Part shown: positions 40,366-47,708 of the stretch, one piece after another
Numbering within the stretch: the first letter of the stretch is position 1
How the letters are laid out: the number at the start of each line of letters is the position of its first letter
DNA from: Arthrobacter_H rhombi
Lineage (GTDB): Bacteria; Actinomycetota; Actinomycetes; Actinomycetales; Micrococcaceae
Direction of reading: 5' to 3'
NCBI RefSeq assembly: GCF_039526245.1
Contig: NZ_BAAAIV010000012.1
Location: forward strand, 186,001 to 250,000
DNA: 64,000 bases
Made by a program: the position numbers and the translations under genes
The notes under the pieces: generated by a model
Seen by the model: only the letters and a program-made list of their open reading frames with translations
Database searches by the model: none
What the model was told of the DNA's origin: nothing

Positions 40366-41105
40366 GGCAGGACCCCCGCGGTGGCCCCAATGTCGTCACC
40401 CTGCCCGAGACCCCGGGGCGGCGGTTGCGCCGCCGGGTGCTGTGGATCGGCGGATCGGTCGTCGCCGTGATCGTGGCGCTGATGCTGGTCCTGCTGTTCT
40501 CACCGCTGCTCGCCGTGCAGACGATCACCGTCGAAGGCAACAAGCTGGTGCCCACGAAGACCATCAACGCCGCCCTGGCCCCGCTGAAGGGGGTCCCGCT
40601 GCCGCGGATCGGCCCGGCCCAGGTCAAGGACCTGCTGGCGGACCAGACGCCGATCCAGGACGTGGTCGTCCAGGCGCATGCACCGGGAACCCTGGAAGTG
40701 CAGATCGTCGAATACGCGCCCGTCGCCGTCGTGAAGAACGGCTCGAATTCCTACGACCTGGTCGACGGTGAGGGCAGGACGCTCTCCACGGTGAAGAAAC
40801 GCGAGAGCGTGAAGCTGCCGCTGATCGACGCCAAGAAGTCCAAGCAGGATCCCCGGGTCTTCGCCTCGCTGACGCACGTGTTGTCCGCCCTGCCCGCATC
40901 GGCGCTCAAACAGCTCGACCACGCCAGCGCACAGACGGTCGACTCGGTCGAACTGAGCCTGTCCAACGGGCAGAAGGTCCTCTGGGGCAGCGATGAACGC
41001 AGCGGTGACAAGGCCAGGGTGTTGACCGCGTTCCTGAAGGACAAGAAACAGCAGGGCGTCGGCACCTTCGACGTCAGCACCCCTGACCATCCGGTCACCC
41101 GATAG
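40362..41105 (+). CDS. ftsQ: cell division protein FtsQ
   Basis: Bitopic septal protein of 247 residues. A basic cytoplasmic tail (PETPGRRLRRRVLW) precedes a membrane helix (about 29-49) and a POTRA domain (VQTITVEGNKLVPTKTINAAL), then the FtsQ beta domain (APVAVVKNGSNSYDLVDGEGRTL). It links the early Z-ring to FtsL/FtsI/FtsW. ATGA overlap with murC. It is the last gene of the tightly packed run; a hairpin follows within three bases. Confidence 0.92.
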   Translation: MRQDPRGGPNVVTLPETPGRRLRRRVLWIGGSVVAVIVALMLVLLFSPLLAVQTITVEGNKLVPTKTINAALAPLKGVPLPRIGPAQVKDLLADQTPIQDVVVQAHAPGTLEVQIVEYAPVAVVKNGSNSYDLVDGEGRTLSTVKKRESVKLPLIDAKKSKQDPRVFASLTHVLSALPASALKQLDHASAQTVDSVELSLSNGQKVLWGSDERSGDKARVLTAFLKDKKQQGVGTFDVSTPDHPVTR

Positions 41106-41107
41106 TC

Positions 41108-41124
41108 CCGGCGGGCTCCGCCGG
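41108..41124 (+). terminator. hairpin after ftsQ
   Basis: Perfect 7-bp stem CCGGCGG/CCGCCGG with a GCT loop, three bases after the ftsQ stop. It lacks a T-tract, so it may be a weak terminator or an RNA 3' end stabiliser. Confidence 0.45.
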
Positions 41125-41222
41125 CAAAACAGATCACGGTAATGGGGCGACACGCTGCGGCGGTCGTTGCATGCCGGGGACGCAAAACATAGCGTCTTAG
41201 TAGCAGGTACTTGACATAACTA

Positions 41223-41243
41223 TAACCCTCAACTTGAGGGTTA
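41223..41243. promoter_or_regulatory. 21-bp palindrome upstream of ftsZ
   Basis: TAACCCTCAA, a central C, and TTGAGGGTTA form perfect 10-bp arms. TTGACA (41211-41216) lies just left of it. The candidate ftsZ -10 box TAGACT is at 41267-41272, which puts the palindrome centre about 46 bases before the predicted transcription start. This is a strong candidate for a dimeric regulator site. Confidence 0.65.
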
Positions 41244-41266
41244 ACGTTGGTCCGGTTGAAGCTTCC

Positions 41267-41272
41267 TAGACT
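41267..41272 (+). promoter_or_regulatory. candidate ftsZ -10 box
   Basis: TAGACT would start transcription near 41279, about 24 bases before the ftsZ GTG. No convincing -35 lies 16-19 bp upstream; TTGACA at 41211 is too distant and may serve a second start. Confidence 0.45.
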
Positions 41273-41302
41273 CAGCAGCACATCGAACAAGGGAAACAGG
41301 AC

Positions 41303-42535
41303 GTGGCAGCTCCACAGAACTACCTCGCCGTCATCAAGGTCGTCGGTATCGGCGGTGGTGGCGTCAACGCCGTCAACCGCATGATCGAGGTCGGCCTTCG
41401 CGGCGTCGAATTCATTGCGATCAACACCGACGCGCAGGCGCTCCTCATGAGTGACGCCGACGTGAAGCTCGACGTGGGGCGCGAACTGACCCGTGGCCTC
41501 GGCGCGGGCGCCAACCCGGAGGTCGGCCGCCAGGCGGCGGAAGACCATGCCGAGGAAATCGAAGAGGTCATGCGCGGCGCCGACATGGTCTTCGTGACCG
41601 CAGGCGAAGGCGGCGGCACCGGTACCGGTGGCGCGCCCGTCGTGGCCCGTATCGCCCGCTCGTTGGGCGCGCTGACCATCGGCGTGGTCACCCGTCCGTT
41701 CACGTTCGAGGGCCGCCGCCGTGCGACCTCGGCCGAGTCCGGCATCGACGCCCTGCGCGACGAGGTCGACACGCTGATCGTCATCCCCAACGACCGACTG
41801 CTGTCCATCAGCGACCGCAACGTCTCGGTCCTGGATGCCTTCCGGTCCGCCGACCAGGTGCTGCTGTCCGGCGTCCAGGGCATCACCGACCTGATCACCA
41901 CCCCGGGCCTGATCAACCTGGACTTCGCCGACGTGAAGTCCGTGATGCAGGGTGCCGGCTCGGCGCTCATGGGCATCGGCTCGGCACGGGGCGATGACCG
42001 CGCCGTGAAGGCGGCGGAACTGGCCATTGCCTCCCCGCTGCTCGAGGCCTCCATCGATGGCGCCCATGGCGTGTTGCTCTCGATCCAGGGCGGATCCGAT
42101 CTCGGCCTGTTCGAGATCAACGAGGCCGCGCGGCTGGTCCAGGAAGTGGCCCACCCGGAGGCGAACATCATCTTCGGCGCCGTCATCGACGATGCCCTCG
42201 GCGACGAGGCACGCGTGACGGTCATTGCCGCAGGCTTCGACCAGGTCGACGTTACCAGCGCCCCCGCACAGCCGCGCCAGGTGCCGCAGCAGAACACGCA
42301 GCAGCAGGCTCCCCAGCAGGCCATCCCCACGACCGTGCCGGGAACCATCCCGCTGGCTCCCGCCCAGGGCGCCGCGTCGGCACAGTCCTACCAGGGTGCG
42401 GGCCGGTCCGCGGCTTCCGCCCCGGAGGCCGCCCCGGCAGCCAACGCCGGTTACGAGGAGCTGCCCAACGTCGTCGAACAGGATCTCACCGCGTCGTCCC
42501 ACGACGACCTGGACGTCCCCGACTTCCTGAAGTAG
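41303..42535 (+). CDS. ftsZ: cell division GTPase FtsZ
   Basis: Tubulin-like GTPase that forms the Z-ring. The 410-residue product has the N-terminal VVGIGGGGVNAVNRMI, the tubulin signature GEGGGTGTGGAP, the T7 loop NLDFADVKSVM, a glutamine- and alanine-rich linker (about 315-385) and the conserved C-terminal peptide DVPDFLK, which binds SepF and other partners. GTG 41303 follows AAGGG at 9 bases. With no ftsA in the cluster, SepF (five genes on) is the expected membrane tether. It has its own promoter region. Confidence 0.97.
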   Translation: MAAPQNYLAVIKVVGIGGGGVNAVNRMIEVGLRGVEFIAINTDAQALLMSDADVKLDVGRELTRGLGAGANPEVGRQAAEDHAEEIEEVMRGADMVFVTAGEGGGTGTGGAPVVARIARSLGALTIGVVTRPFTFEGRRRATSAESGIDALRDEVDTLIVIPNDRLLSISDRNVSVLDAFRSADQVLLSGVQGITDLITTPGLINLDFADVKSVMQGAGSALMGIGSARGDDRAVKAAELAIASPLLEASIDGAHGVLLSIQGGSDLGLFEINEAARLVQEVAHPEANIIFGAVIDDALGDEARVTVIAAGFDQVDVTSAPAQPRQVPQQNTQQQAPQQAIPTTVPGTIPLAPAQGAASAQSYQGAGRSAASAPEAAPAANAGYEELPNVVEQDLTASSHDDLDVPDFLK

Positions 42536-42558
42536 CACCCCGGGCCCTCCGAGGCCCC

Positions 42559-42597
42559 GACGGCGCGCTTCCCGGTCAGCCCGGGTGGCGCGCCGTC
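42559..42597 (+). terminator. GC-rich stem-loop after ftsZ
   Basis: Perfect 10-bp arms (GACGGCGCGC with GCGCGCCGTC) enclose a smaller CCCGG/CCGGG stem. It lies 23 bases after the ftsZ stop and 23 before pgeF. There is no T-tract, so read-through into pgeF is likely and it could attenuate. Confidence 0.55.
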
Positions 42598-42620
42598 TCC
42601 CTATCCCCGAGGTGGTTGAA

Positions 42621-43373
42621 ATGCTCCGCTATGAATTCCCCGGCCGGACCCCGGCACAGGTGGCCTTCACCTCGGTGGCCGAGGGAAACCTGGCACTGCA
42701 TGTCGGCGACGTCCCCGAGGACGTCCTGCGGCGACGTCGCACGCTCGAGTCGGGACTTGGTCTGGATCCCGGTGCCGTGCAATTCATGAACCAGACACAC
42801 TCGGTGCGGATTCATGCTGTCGATCCTTCCGGACCCGGCTCCACCCGGACCAGCACACCCGATGCGGTGGCCTGGGGGCCGGATGCCGACGCGATGATCT
42901 GTGCGGACGGTTCGACCCCGCTGGCCGTGATGGTCGCCGATTGCCTCCCCGTGGTCTTTGCCGCGCAAGGGCCCGACGGCTCTGTGGTCACCGCGGTGGC
43001 CCACGCCGGCCGCAAGGGACTGCTCGGGGGCATCCTGCAGGGCACCGTGGACGGGATCCGCTCCGTGGGCGGCCACGAGATCCATGCCTGGATCGGCCCC
43101 GCCGTCTGCGGCGCCTGCTATGAGGTGCCGGCCGACATGGCCGCAGAAGCCGATGGGGTACTGCCCGGCATTGCAGCCACCAGCCGGTGGGGCACCGCGT
43201 CCCTTGACCTTCCCGGGACCGCGACCCGCCTGCTCGTCGATCAGGGGGTCGAGGTCACCGCCTCGGCGCCCTGCACGCTGGAGGACCCCGAATATTTCTC
43301 ATACCGCAGCGACCCGCAGACCGGACGACTGGCCGGCATCGTGTGGCTGGCCCCCGCCGGAACCACAGCCTAG
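42621..43373 (+). CDS. pgeF: peptidoglycan editing factor PgeF
   Basis: Multicopper-oxidase-like (YfiH/DUF152) protein. E. coli PgeF hydrolyses UDP-MurNAc-L-Ser, removing mis-charged precursor, which fits a place beside the mur genes. The 250-residue product has the conserved metal-binding residues in NQTHS, VADCLPVV and VAHAGRKG. The last differs from the usual HAGWRG by loss of the tryptophan. GAGGTGG precedes ATG 42621; an upstream GTG (42585) would lie in the hairpin and is rejected. yggS follows after 9 bp. Confidence 0.88.
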   Translation: MLRYEFPGRTPAQVAFTSVAEGNLALHVGDVPEDVLRRRRTLESGLGLDPGAVQFMNQTHSVRIHAVDPSGPGSTRTSTPDAVAWGPDADAMICADGSTPLAVMVADCLPVVFAAQGPDGSVVTAVAHAGRKGLLGGILQGTVDGIRSVGGHEIHAWIGPAVCGACYEVPADMAAEADGVLPGIAATSRWGTASLDLPGTATRLLVDQGVEVTASAPCTLEDPEYFSYRSDPQTGRLAGIVWLAPAGTTA

Positions 43374-43382
43374 GAGGACCCC

Positions 43383-44156
43383 TTGCCCACCGATCCCGCA
43401 GCCACCTCGGAACGCCGCGCCGACCTCGAACGACGCCTGGGCGCCGTGCGGGCCAGGATTACGGCTGCCAGCCGGGAGGCCGGCCGCGACCGTGTCCCCG
43501 AGTTGATCGTCGTGACCAAGTTCTTTCCCGACGCTGACGTGCGCCTGCTGCAGGAACTCGGCGTCCGGGACGTGGGGGAGAACCGCGACCAGGAGGCAGC
43601 GTCCAAGGCCACCGAACTGGCAGACCTGGACCTCGCATGGCATTTCATCGGCCAGCTGCAGGGGAACAAGGCCAAATCGGTGGTGCGCTACGCCACGGCA
43701 TTGCATTCGCTGGACCGTTCCTCGCTGGTGACGGCATTGGGCAAGGCCACGACCCGGGAAAACCAGGGCCGTGAGGACGCCGGCTTACCGCGGCGCGCGG
43801 CCTTGACCACGCTGGTACAGGTCGACCTGCGCGATGACGCGCAACGGGAGGCGGCGGATCCGGGGGTCGGCCGGGGCGGCGCGTTGCCGGCGGACGTGCT
43901 CCAACTAGCCGACCTCGTGGCGGAAACGGAGGGGCTGGAGCTGGGCGGCGTCATGGCTGTTGCGCCTTTGGGAGCCCCGCCGGCGTCGGCCTTCGAACGA
44001 CTTGCCTCGATCGCCGCAGACGTCCGGGAAGCACATCCGGGCGCGAACTGGATCTCGGCGGGGATGAGCCACGACCTGGAACAGGCCATTGCCGCGGGCG
44101 CGACACACCTGCGGGTGGGCTCCGATGTCCTCGGTCCGCGCCCACCGGTGCTGTAG
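43383..44156 (+). CDS. yggS: pyridoxal phosphate homeostasis protein YggS
   Basis: Single-domain PLP-binding protein (YggS/PROSC family) that buffers pyridoxal phosphate and influences amino acid metabolism. The 257-residue TIM-barrel protein binds PLP at K46 in IVVTKFFP; other family motifs are VGENRDQEA, WHFIGQLQGNK, HSLDR, GVMAVAPLG and the phosphate-binding ISAGMSHDLEQAIAAGATHLRVGSDVLG. It uses a rare TTG start, supported by GGAGGACCCC just upstream. Proximity to sepF and divIVA is a conserved Gram-positive arrangement. Confidence 0.93.
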   Translation: MPTDPAATSERRADLERRLGAVRARITAASREAGRDRVPELIVVTKFFPDADVRLLQELGVRDVGENRDQEAASKATELADLDLAWHFIGQLQGNKAKSVVRYATALHSLDRSSLVTALGKATTRENQGREDAGLPRRAALTTLVQVDLRDDAQREAADPGVGRGGALPADVLQLADLVAETEGLELGGVMAVAPLGAPPASAFERLASIAADVREAHPGANWISAGMSHDLEQAIAAGATHLRVGSDVLGPRPPVL

Positions 44157-44223
44157 CGTCGTTTGCAGCGGAGACTCAAGCGGGAGAAGACCCCTCGCCG
44201 CGCACGATCATAAGGAGAAGACC

Positions 44224-44730
44224 ATGGCTGGCGCCCTGCGCAAGACGATGATCTACCTGGGACTCGCCGACGGTGACGAGCACTACGAGGACGAGAACTA
44301 CGAAGTCGCGGAGCAACAGCGGCCCGAACCTGCTCGTGCGGAGCGCGAAAGGGCCCCCATGGCCGTCGCCGCCGAGCCGGAGACGGAATACCGTGCACCG
44401 GTCACCCCCATCAAGCGCGCGCCTTCTTCCAGGGATGAGGATTCTTCATTGCGGCAAATCACGACGGTTCACCCCCGTTCCTACAACGACGCCAAGATCA
44501 TCGGGGAGAGCTTCCGTGAAGGAATCCCCGTCATCATGAACGTCACCGACATGGGTGAAGGCGACGCCAAGCGACTGGTGGACTTCTCCGCCGGCCTGGT
44601 GTTCGGGCTGCACGGCAGCATCGAGCGGGTCACCAACAAGGTGTTCCTTCTCTCGCCGGCAACTGTCGAGGTCCTGGGTGAGGACAAGAAGTCCTCCGAG
44701 GACACGGCGACCTTCTTCAACCAGAGCTAG
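44224..44730 (+). CDS. sepF: cell division protein SepF
   Basis: Z-ring membrane anchor and bundling protein, essential where FtsA is missing. The 168-residue protein begins with an amphipathic helix (MAGALRKTMIYLGLA) that inserts in the membrane, then an acidic, flexible linker with tyrosines (EHYEDENYEVAEQQ), and the DUF552 core (ITTVHPRSYNDAKIIGESFREGIPVIMNVTDM to KVFLLSPATVEVLGED). AAGGAGAAGACC precedes ATG 44224. It binds the C-terminal peptide of FtsZ. Confidence 0.95.
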   Translation: MAGALRKTMIYLGLADGDEHYEDENYEVAEQQRPEPARAERERAPMAVAAEPETEYRAPVTPIKRAPSSRDEDSSLRQITTVHPRSYNDAKIIGESFREGIPVIMNVTDMGEGDAKRLVDFSAGLVFGLHGSIERVTNKVFLLSPATVEVLGEDKKSSEDTATFFNQS

Positions 44731-44743
44731 CCCGCCTGGCCCC

Positions 44744-45034
44744 GTGGATATTCTCCTTGGACTCGTCTATGCGGTCCTGACGGTTGTCCAGGTCCTGCTC
44801 ATGCTCAGGATCGTGTACGACATCGTGCAGATGTTCGCCCGTTCGTGGCGGCCCCGCGGGATGGCGCTGATTCTGGCGAGTTTCGTCTACCGGATCACTG
44901 ATCCGCCGATGCGCTGGTTGCGTTCCCGGATCAAGCCGCTCGACCTGGGCGGCATGCGTCTGGACCTGGCGTTCCTGATCCTGTACTTCGCGGTCATCAT
45001 CGCCAAGGTGATCGTCCTGCAGGTCGGCGCCTAG
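44744..45034 (+). CDS. YggT-family membrane protein
   Basis: A 96-residue protein with two hydrophobic segments (about 3-28 and 70-93) flanking the conserved family motif, here VYRITDPPMRWLRSRI. YggT proteins are found beside sepF in many bacteria and are implicated in membrane protein or osmotic stress functions; the biochemical role is unknown. GTG 44744 begins 13 bases after sepF without a good ribosome binding site, suggesting coupling. Both membrane helices start from this codon, which supports it. Confidence 0.85.
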   Translation: MDILLGLVYAVLTVVQVLLMLRIVYDIVQMFARSWRPRGMALILASFVYRITDPPMRWLRSRIKPLDLGGMRLDLAFLILYFAVIIAKVIVLQVGA

Positions 45035-45084
45035 CCGACCGGAGCGCGGATTGCACCGGGGTTAGTTATCGGTACGGGAAACGT

Positions 45085-45090
45085 TATAGT
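45085..45090 (+). promoter_or_regulatory. candidate divIVA -10 box
   Basis: TATAGT is a good -10. A poor -35 candidate (TTAGTT, 45062-45067) lies 17 bp upstream. The leader would be about 110 bases, including the hairpin at 45103-45132. Confidence 0.5.
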
Positions 45091-45102
45091 CTTGAAATAG
45101 AA

Positions 45103-45132
45103 AGCGCGACCGGTCCTCGGGCCGGCCGCGCT
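45103..45132 (+). promoter_or_regulatory. hairpin in the divIVA leader
   Basis: AGCGCG (45103-45108) pairs with 45127-45132 and CCGG (45110-45113) with 45122-45125 around one mismatch, with an 8-base loop. There is no T-tract. It could terminate yggT transcripts or shape the divIVA leader. Confidence 0.4.
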
Positions 45133-45206
45133 CACACAAACCGGTGTAATCGCCCTCGGGTCGCAATCAGGCGGCCGGGGAGAGAACTAAGTATCGAGGT
45201 GACCAG

Positions 45207-45980
45207 ATGGCGCTCACGCCTGAAGATGTAGTCAACAAACGCTTCCAGCCGACCAAATTCCGGGAAGGCTACGACCAGGACGAAGTTGACGACTTCCTGG
45301 ACGAAATCGTCGTCGAACTCCGTCGCCTGACCCAGGAGAACGAGGAACTGCGCCAGCGCGTCAGCGGCCTCGGCAACTCCGAGAACTCCGACGTCGAAAC
45401 CGGCAGTGTCCCGGCACCCGTCGCCGCTGCTCCGGCCACCGAAGCCGCGCCAGCCAAGTCCGCCGACCAGAAGCCCGTCGTGGCCTCCGTCGACGAGCAG
45501 GACGAAGCTGCTGCTGACCAGGAAGCCGTAGCCGACGAGACCCCGGTCGCCGCCGAGCCCGAGACTGCCCAGGCCCCCGCCGCAGCAGCCGCCCCGGCCG
45601 CATCCGCAGCACCCGTTGCCGAGAGCGCAGCACCGTCGGCAGCTCCCACTGGAGCCTCCGCTGAATCCGCAGCCGGCGTCCTCGCCATGGCCCAGCGCCT
45701 GCACGACGAATATGTCGGCGCCGGTGTCGAGCAGCGCGACAAGATCATCGCCGAAGCCCAGCTGCAGGCCACCAAGCTGGTCACCGACGCCGAGGACAAG
45801 AGCACCAAGACGCTCAACTCCCTGGAAGAGCAGAAGTCGGTTCTGGAGCGCAAGCTGGACCAGCTGCGCGGCTTCGAGCGCGACTACCGGGCCCGCCTGA
45901 AGTCCTACATCGAGGGCCAGCTCCACGACCTCGAGTCCCAGGGCCCCATCGCCTCGCCGGACGCGAAGGACAAAGCCTAG
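45207..45980 (+). CDS. divIVA: polar growth protein DivIVA (Wag31)
   Basis: Coiled-coil scaffold that marks curved membranes at poles and septa and directs polar wall synthesis. The 257-residue product starts with the DivIVA lipid-binding domain (MALTPEDVVNKRFQPTKFREGYDQDEVDDFLDEI) and a first coiled coil. An alanine-, proline- and glutamate-rich linker of about 95 residues follows, then a second coiled coil (about 152-240). GAGGTGACC precedes the ATG. It is the last gene of the division cluster, with its own promoter and a strong hairpin after it. Confidence 0.95.
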   Translation: MALTPEDVVNKRFQPTKFREGYDQDEVDDFLDEIVVELRRLTQENEELRQRVSGLGNSENSDVETGSVPAPVAAAPATEAAPAKSADQKPVVASVDEQDEAAADQEAVADETPVAAEPETAQAPAAAAAPAASAAPVAESAAPSAAPTGASAESAAGVLAMAQRLHDEYVGAGVEQRDKIIAEAQLQATKLVTDAEDKSTKTLNSLEEQKSVLERKLDQLRGFERDYRARLKSYIEGQLHDLESQGPIASPDAKDKA

Positions 45981-46027
45981 CCAACCGTTGCCGACGGACC
46001 ACCCCGGTGGCCCGTTGACACCATCGC

Positions 46028-46060
46028 CTGTCGGCGGCCGGGACTCCCGGCCGCCGACAG
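46028..46060 (+). terminator. perfect hairpin between divIVA and lspA
   Basis: A 15-bp perfect stem (CTGTCGGCGGCCGGG and its complement) with an ACT loop starts 47 bases after the divIVA stop. No T-tract follows; the lspA Shine-Dalgarno sequence begins six bases later. It is probably the divIVA 3' end, but it would also sit in any lspA leader. Confidence 0.6.
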
Positions 46061-46076
46061 CATGTTAAGGACCACC

Positions 46077-46664
46077 ATGGACCAGGACCCCGCTGAACGA
46101 CCCGATGCCGCCGACGCCGATGCGCCGACACCGGGCCGTGCCCGACCCGCGCTGATCGCCGTTTCCCTGGCGATCGCCGTGCTCGGCGTGGGGCTGGACC
46201 AGACCACCAAGGCCATCGTGCAGTCCACGATGGAGCTCGGGGAAAAGATCGAGGTGGTCGGCTCGATCCTGAGTTGGCACTACATCCTGAACCCCGGGGC
46301 CGCGTTCTCCATGGGCACCTCCGTGACCTGGATCTTCACCCTCGTGATGGCCGGCGTCGTCATCTACGTGCTCACCTTGCTCCGCAAGGTGCGTTCCCGA
46401 CTCTGGGCCGTCGCCCTGGGCGGACTGCTGGCCGGGGCAACCGGAAACCTCATCGACCGGCTCTTCCGCGAACCCTCCTTCGGGATGGGACACGTCGTGG
46501 ACTTCATCGGGGTCCGGAACTTCGCCATCTTCAACGTGGCCGACTCCTTTGTGGTCTGCTCGATGATCGGCATCTGCCTGTTGCTCTTCCGTGGCATCGG
46601 CGTCGACGGCCGCCCGATGGACGACAAGAAGCCACGCCAGGGCAAGGAAGCCGGAACCTCGTGA
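46077..46664 (+). CDS. lspA: lipoprotein signal peptidase LspA
   Basis: Signal peptidase II, which removes signal peptides from diacylglyceryl-modified prolipoproteins such as LpqB. The 195-residue protein has four membrane helices and the catalytic aspartates D127 (GNLIDRL) and D156 (NVADSF). A 30-residue polar N-terminus precedes the first helix. AAGGA lies 6 bases before ATG 46077. The stop overlaps the rluD start by 4 bp (GTGA). Confidence 0.93.
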   Translation: MDQDPAERPDAADADAPTPGRARPALIAVSLAIAVLGVGLDQTTKAIVQSTMELGEKIEVVGSILSWHYILNPGAAFSMGTSVTWIFTLVMAGVVIYVLTLLRKVRSRLWAVALGGLLAGATGNLIDRLFREPSFGMGHVVDFIGVRNFAIFNVADSFVVCSMIGICLLLFRGIGVDGRPMDDKKPRQGKEAGTS

Positions 46665-47596
46665 GTGCCAGTACCTTCACGGTCGGCGCCGAGGAGGCCG
46701 GACGCCGCATCGATGCGGTGCTTGCCTCTGTGCTGGGTGCCACGCGTAGTGCGGCAGCCGCCTGGTGTGCCGGCGGACATGTGCTGCTCAACGGCGCTCC
46801 GGTCGCGAAATCCCGCAAGGTCGTGGCCGGGGACACGGTGAGCGTCGATCCCCCCGAGGAAAACGACCCGCTGGAAGTGAGGGCAGAATACGTGGAAGCC
46901 ATGGGCATCCTGGCCGAGGACGATGACTACGTGGTCATCGACAAACCCGTGGGTGTCGCCGCGCACCCCTCGCCGGGCTGGGTCGGCCCCACGGTCGTCG
47001 GGGCCCTGATGGCCGCCGGCTACCAGATCTCCACCTCCGGTGCCCCGGAACGGCAGGGCATCGTCCATCGTCTCGACGTGGGGACGTCCGGCGCCATGGT
47101 CGTCGCGAAGACGGAACGGGCCTACACCGCACTCAAGCGCGCCTTCAAGGAACGCACACCGGCGAAGACCTACCACGCCCTGGTCCAGGGGCTGCCAGAC
47201 CCGCTGCGCGGCACGATCGACGCGCCGATCGGACGGCACCCCGGACATGACTGGAAGTTCGCCGTGCTGGAAGACGGCAGGGATTCGGTGACCCATTACC
47301 AGGTGCTGGAGGCGTTTGGCCGGGCCACCCTGGTGGAAGTCCAGCTGGAGACCGGGCGGACCCATCAGATCCGCGTCCACTTCTCGGCCTTGCGGCATCC
47401 CTGTGCCGGCGACCAGACCTACGGGGCCGACCCCAAGCTGGCCGCGGCCCTGGGACTGACCCGGCAGTGGCTGCACGCCCACCGGCTGGGCTTTCCCCAT
47501 CCGGTCACCGGGGAGTGGGTGCAGGTCGAAAGCGCCTACCCACAGGATCTGGAACACGCCCTGGAGATCATGCGCGACGGGGACCTGCGCTACTAG
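46661..47596 (+). CDS. 23S rRNA pseudouridine synthase, RluD-like
   Basis: RluA-family pseudouridine synthase of 311 residues with an N-terminal S4 RNA-binding domain (AAAAWCAGGHVLLNGAPVAKSRKVVAGD) and a catalytic domain with IVHRLDVGTSGAMVVAKT, where the Asp is the nucleophile, and LETGRTHQIRVHF. RluD modifies 23S helix 69; the exact target cannot be read here. It is translationally coupled to lspA, an arrangement common in bacteria. Confidence 0.92.
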   Translation: MSASTFTVGAEEAGRRIDAVLASVLGATRSAAAAWCAGGHVLLNGAPVAKSRKVVAGDTVSVDPPEENDPLEVRAEYVEAMGILAEDDDYVVIDKPVGVAAHPSPGWVGPTVVGALMAAGYQISTSGAPERQGIVHRLDVGTSGAMVVAKTERAYTALKRAFKERTPAKTYHALVQGLPDPLRGTIDAPIGRHPGHDWKFAVLEDGRDSVTHYQVLEAFGRATLVEVQLETGRTHQIRVHFSALRHPCAGDQTYGADPKLAAALGLTRQWLHAHRLGFPHPVTGEWVQVESAYPQDLEHALEIMRDGDLRY

Positions 47597-47696
47597 GAGG
47601 TGGCCGCCGTCGTGCATCAGCAGGGGTCGGGCCGTCCTGCGCGTGGGGATCATCACCTGCTCCGCGCGGGGGCGCCGGCGATGGCCGCAACAGGCC

Positions 47697-47702
47697 TAGA
47701 CT
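47697..47702 (+). promoter_or_regulatory. -10 box for leaderless dnaE
   Basis: TAGACT ends exactly 6 bases before the dnaE GTG. No Shine-Dalgarno sequence is present, so a leaderless mRNA is predicted. Confidence 0.5.
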
Positions 47703-47708
47703 GGATCG

